Source: an uncultured Flavobacteriales bacterium (GTDB lineage Bacteria > Bacteroidota > Bacteroidia > Flavobacteriales > Schleiferiaceae). From it: 9,792 bases of DNA. Positions 7,955-9,792 of this stretch are shown here, one piece after another. The stretch's first letter is position 1, and every line of letters starts with the position of its first letter. Both the position numbers and the translations under genes were made by a program. The stretch spans positions 1 to 9,792 of the forward strand of contig CAIJMB010000152.1 in NCBI GenBank assembly GCA_903821715.1, given 5' to 3'. Below the pieces are notes generated by a model, which was not told where the DNA came from, ran no database searches, and was given only the letters and a program-made list of their open reading frames with translations.

Positions 7955-9126
7955 GTTCAGCCCTCGCCAACCCCAACTTTGAGATCGCCTTGCTGGGCGG
8001 CGGACAGCTGGGCAAAATGTTCCTCGCTGAAGCCCTGCGCATGGACGTGGGCGTGCGCGCCCTCGACCCCGACGCCGAAGCACCCTGCAGATGGGGCGTG
8101 CGCCGATTTGAGGTCGGAGACTTCAAAGACTACCAAACTGTACTCGACTTTGCCCGCGGTGCCCAATCCGCGGTCATCGAAATCGAAACCGTCAACGTCG
8201 ACGCACTCGCCCAGCTTGAGACCGAGGGCGTGCGCTGCTTTCCGCCGTCGTCGGCGCTGCGCATCATCCAAAACAAGGGTGCACAAAAAGACTTTTGGGC
8301 ACAGCACGCCATTCCCACTTCGGATTTTGAACGATTTGAAAGCGCAGCCGCGCTTAAGACCGCCGTCGCCGAGGGCCGCTGGACGCTGCCCTTTGTCTGG
8401 AAGATTGCTCAAGGCGGATACGACGGCTTTGGGGTTAGCGTACTGCGCCGCCCTGAAGACCTCGAAGGCCTGCCCGACCAACCCTGCGTCGCTGAGGTCC
8501 TTGTAGAAATCGCCGAAGAAATCGGTGTAATCGTCGCCCGACACCCCGACGGTAGCACCGCGGTGTTTCCGCCCGTAGCCATGGAATTTCATCCGGTCGC
8601 CAACCAGGTTGAATTTGTGGTCTGCCCCGCCCCTTTGCCTGCCGAGGTCTTGGCCGAGGCCGAGCAGCTCGCACTTCGCGTGGCCACTTCACTCGGAATC
8701 TTTGGCCTCCTCGCCGTCGAACTCTTCTACACCCGCGACGGACAGTGGCTCGTGAACGAGGTGGCCCCCCGCCCCCACAATTCTGGCCACCTGAGCATTG
8801 AAGGCTGCGAAACCTCGCAGTTCGAGCAGTTGCTTCGCTGCGCCACCGGGCTTCCTCTGGGGTCCACGGCGCTTCGCCAGCCCACGGTCATGGCCAATGT
8901 GGTCGGAGCCGAAGGCCACCTCGGCCCCGTCGCCTACGAGGGACTGGACCGCGCATTGGCGGTTCCCGGCGCCCACCTGCACTTGTACGGAAAAACACAA
9001 ACCCGCCCCTTTCGCAAACTCGGCCACTGGACGGCCGTCGGCCACAGTGTCGACGAAGCGCGCAGCCGCGCAGCCGCCGCCCGCGACGCCCTAACTGCCG
9101 TGTCGGCGCAACCCCAAAAGCTATGA
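7951..9126 (+). CDS. purK: 5-(carboxyamino)imidazole ribonucleotide synthase (ATP-grasp)
   Basis: PurK uses ATP and bicarbonate to convert AIR to N5-CAIR in de novo purine synthesis. The 391 residues match the family (about 355-390). The N-terminal nucleotide-binding motif GGGQLGKM is at 16-23 and the QNKGAQKDFW segment follows in the next domain. The ATP-grasp glycine-rich loop GGYDGFG is at 155-161. The metal/phosphate-binding motif NEVAPRPHNSGH (269-280) is complete and is followed by E-G-C-E-T-S-Q-F-E-Q-L-L-R, diagnostic for PurK. In the loop the sequence is WKIAQGGYDGFG rather than the common (L/V)K-x-R-x-GGYDGKG, a mild deviation. The ATG overlaps the SprT-like stop, and its own TGA overlaps the purE ATG, so translation is coupled. 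PurK and PurE work in sequence on an unstable intermediate, which fits tight coupling. Confidence 0.96.
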   Translation: MSSALANPNFEIALLGGGQLGKMFLAEALRMDVGVRALDPDAEAPCRWGVRRFEVGDFKDYQTVLDFARGAQSAVIEIETVNVDALAQLETEGVRCFPPSSALRIIQNKGAQKDFWAQHAIPTSDFERFESAAALKTAVAEGRWTLPFVWKIAQGGYDGFGVSVLRRPEDLEGLPDQPCVAEVLVEIAEEIGVIVARHPDGSTAVFPPVAMEFHPVANQVEFVVCPAPLPAEVLAEAEQLALRVATSLGIFGLLAVELFYTRDGQWLVNEVAPRPHNSGHLSIEGCETSQFEQLLRCATGLPLGSTALRQPTVMANVVGAEGHLGPVAYEGLDRALAVPGAHLHLYGKTQTRPFRKLGHWTAVGHSVDEARSRAAAARDALTAVSAQPQKL

Positions 9127-9623
9127 GCACGAACACCCCCCAAGTAGGCATCATCATGGGAAGCCAGAGCGACCTCCCCGTCATGCAAGGCGCCGCTGAT
9201 CTGCTCAAGGAGCTCGGAATCAGCTACGAAATCACGGTCGTTTCGGCCCACCGCACCCCAGTGCGCATGCTCGAATACGCCCAGCAGGCCGCCGACCGCG
9301 GAATCCAAGTCATCATCGCCGGAGCCGGCGGAGCCGCCCACCTTCCCGGTATGGTCGCCAGCGCCACGCCGCTTCCCGTCATCGGAGTTCCGGTGAAGAG
9401 CAGCAATTCGATTGACGGTTGGGATTCCGTGCTGAGCATCCTTCAAATGCCCAAGGGCGTGCCCGTGGCCACCGTGGCCCTCAACGGCGGAGCCAACGCC
9501 GGCATCCTCGCCGCCCAAATCCTCGGAGCCTCAGACCTCGCAGTGCGCGCGCGGATTGCGGCCTACAAAGAGTCGCTGCGCCTCGCGGTCGAGGACATGG
9601 CGAAGTCGGTGGAAAATTCGTAG
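9123..9623 (+). CDS. purE: N5-carboxyaminoimidazole ribonucleotide mutase (class I PurE)
   Basis: PurE moves the carboxylate of N5-CAIR to carbon to give CAIR, the step after PurK. The product has 166 residues, as usual for class I. Motifs are complete: MGSQSDLPVM (12-21, the GS-x-SD phosphate-binding loop), SAHRTP with active-site His43 (41-46), GAGGAAHLPGM (67-77) and PVIGVPVKSSNSIDGWDSVLSI. The long S-x-x-x-x-G-x-D-S-x-L-S-I region is that of PurK-dependent class I enzymes, agreeing with the adjacent purK. The ATGA overlap with purK sets the start. Just after the stop, a 45-residue ORF begins 9 nt downstream. This is a standard homo-octameric cytoplasmic enzyme. Confidence 0.97.
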   Translation: MSTNTPQVGIIMGSQSDLPVMQGAADLLKELGISYEITVVSAHRTPVRMLEYAQQAADRGIQVIIAGAGGAAHLPGMVASATPLPVIGVPVKSSNSIDGWDSVLSILQMPKGVPVATVALNGGANAGILAAQILGASDLAVRARIAAYKESLRLAVEDMAKSVENS

Positions 9624-9628
9624 ATTCA
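9621..9628 (+). promoter_or_regulatory. Weak -7-like box overlapping the purE stop
   Basis: TAGATTCA shares the TAnnTT part of TAnnTTTG but not the last two bases, and it ends 4 nt before the ATG at 9633. The spacing matches the other start-proximal boxes in this window. Its first three bases are the purE stop codon. Evidence is weak. Confidence 0.2.
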
Positions 9629-9632
9629 ACTC

Positions 9633-9770
9633 ATGAATCAATCAAACCCCGACAATTGGGACTGGGACGCGATTGAAGAAGCGGCACAGATCGGCCGTGA
9701 GAGTCCGTTGAGTTCCACTCCAAACGTGAAGCAGATGCTTCACCAAATTCTTGAGGCCGCGAAGCATTAA
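9633..9770 (+). CDS. Hypothetical 45-aa protein downstream of purE
   Basis: The frame begins MNQSNPDNWDWDAIEEAAQ and ends with VKQMLHQILEAAKH before a TAA. I do not recognise a family. The N-terminal part is acidic with two Trp (W-D-W-D), and the last 14 residues look like a short amphipathic helix (M-L-x-x-I-L spacing). There is no signal peptide and no Cys. It starts 9 nt after the purE stop on the same strand, so it is probably the last gene of the operon or has its own leaderless start. Reasons to believe it: an ATG placed where a gene is expected, an open frame, and a protein-like hydrophobic pattern. Reasons for doubt: only 45 codons. Only 22 bases, without visible signal, follow it in the window. 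Confidence 0.5.
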   Translation: MNQSNPDNWDWDAIEEAAQIGRESPLSSTPNVKQMLHQILEAAKH

Positions 9771-9792
9771 ATTTCGCAGCAAAGCCAATCAA

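Noticed and set aside
7957..8592. 211-codon minus-strand frame opposite purK (also 8934-9518 opposite purK/purE)
   Set aside because: They are shadows of PurK and PurE, whose ATP-grasp and GS-x-SD motifs are intact on the plus strand.

Overview
The window looks like chromosomal DNA of a GC-rich member of the Bacteroidota, possibly a Flavobacteriales-type lineage. Three things point there. The SprT-like protein has the Bacteroidota-type architecture. Start codons show almost no Shine-Dalgarno sequences. Gene starts are preceded by the Bacteroidota -7 promoter element TAnnTTTG or close variants. Coding density is extreme: every base outside short promoter gaps belongs to a gene, and no stretch of 300 bases lacks one. 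I saw no rRNA, tRNA, CRISPR array, insertion sequence or phage gene.

Layout, left to right. (1) Positions 1-2643, minus strand: glycine dehydrogenase gcvP, with its C-terminal end beyond the left edge. (2) A 77-bp divergent promoter region, then plus-strand kynU (kynureninase) and kmo (kynurenine 3-monooxygenase), 2 nt apart, down to 5338. (3) Tail to tail with kmo and with no base in between, a minus-strand lipid-transport ABC operon: MlaE-like permease (start 6847) and MlaF-like ATPase. (4) A 29-bp divergent promoter, then a 34-residue lipoprotein gene on the plus strand (6877-6981). Its stop overlaps the stop of a minus-strand 105-residue membrane protein of unknown function (6978-7295). 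(5) Another short divergent promoter, then a plus-strand operon of a SprT-like metalloprotein, purK and purE, joined by ATGA stop/start overlaps, followed by a 45-residue ORF (9633-9770).

How the genes work together. Kmo and KynU are successive steps from kynurenine via 3-hydroxykynurenine to 3-hydroxyanthranilate, the tryptophan-to-NAD route. PurK and PurE together make CAIR in purine synthesis. MlaE and MlaF would form the inner-membrane core of a phospholipid or hydrophobic-substrate transporter, but no MCE substrate-binding gene is in the window. GcvP feeds one-carbon metabolism.

Most of the genes are ordinary housekeeping genes and I do not see an obvious new multi-gene system. The interesting signals are at fine scale. 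All three divergent gene pairs have back-to-back -7 boxes 3, 7 or 14 bp apart, one forming a perfect palindrome. Several starts lie only 2-6 nt after the box, which predicts leaderless mRNAs. There is a possible 6-codon leader overlapping the kynU start, and a Cys-rich micro-lipoprotein. The hexamer CGGAAT is strongly over-represented: 38 occurrences by hand count on both strands, against about 4-5 expected from base composition.
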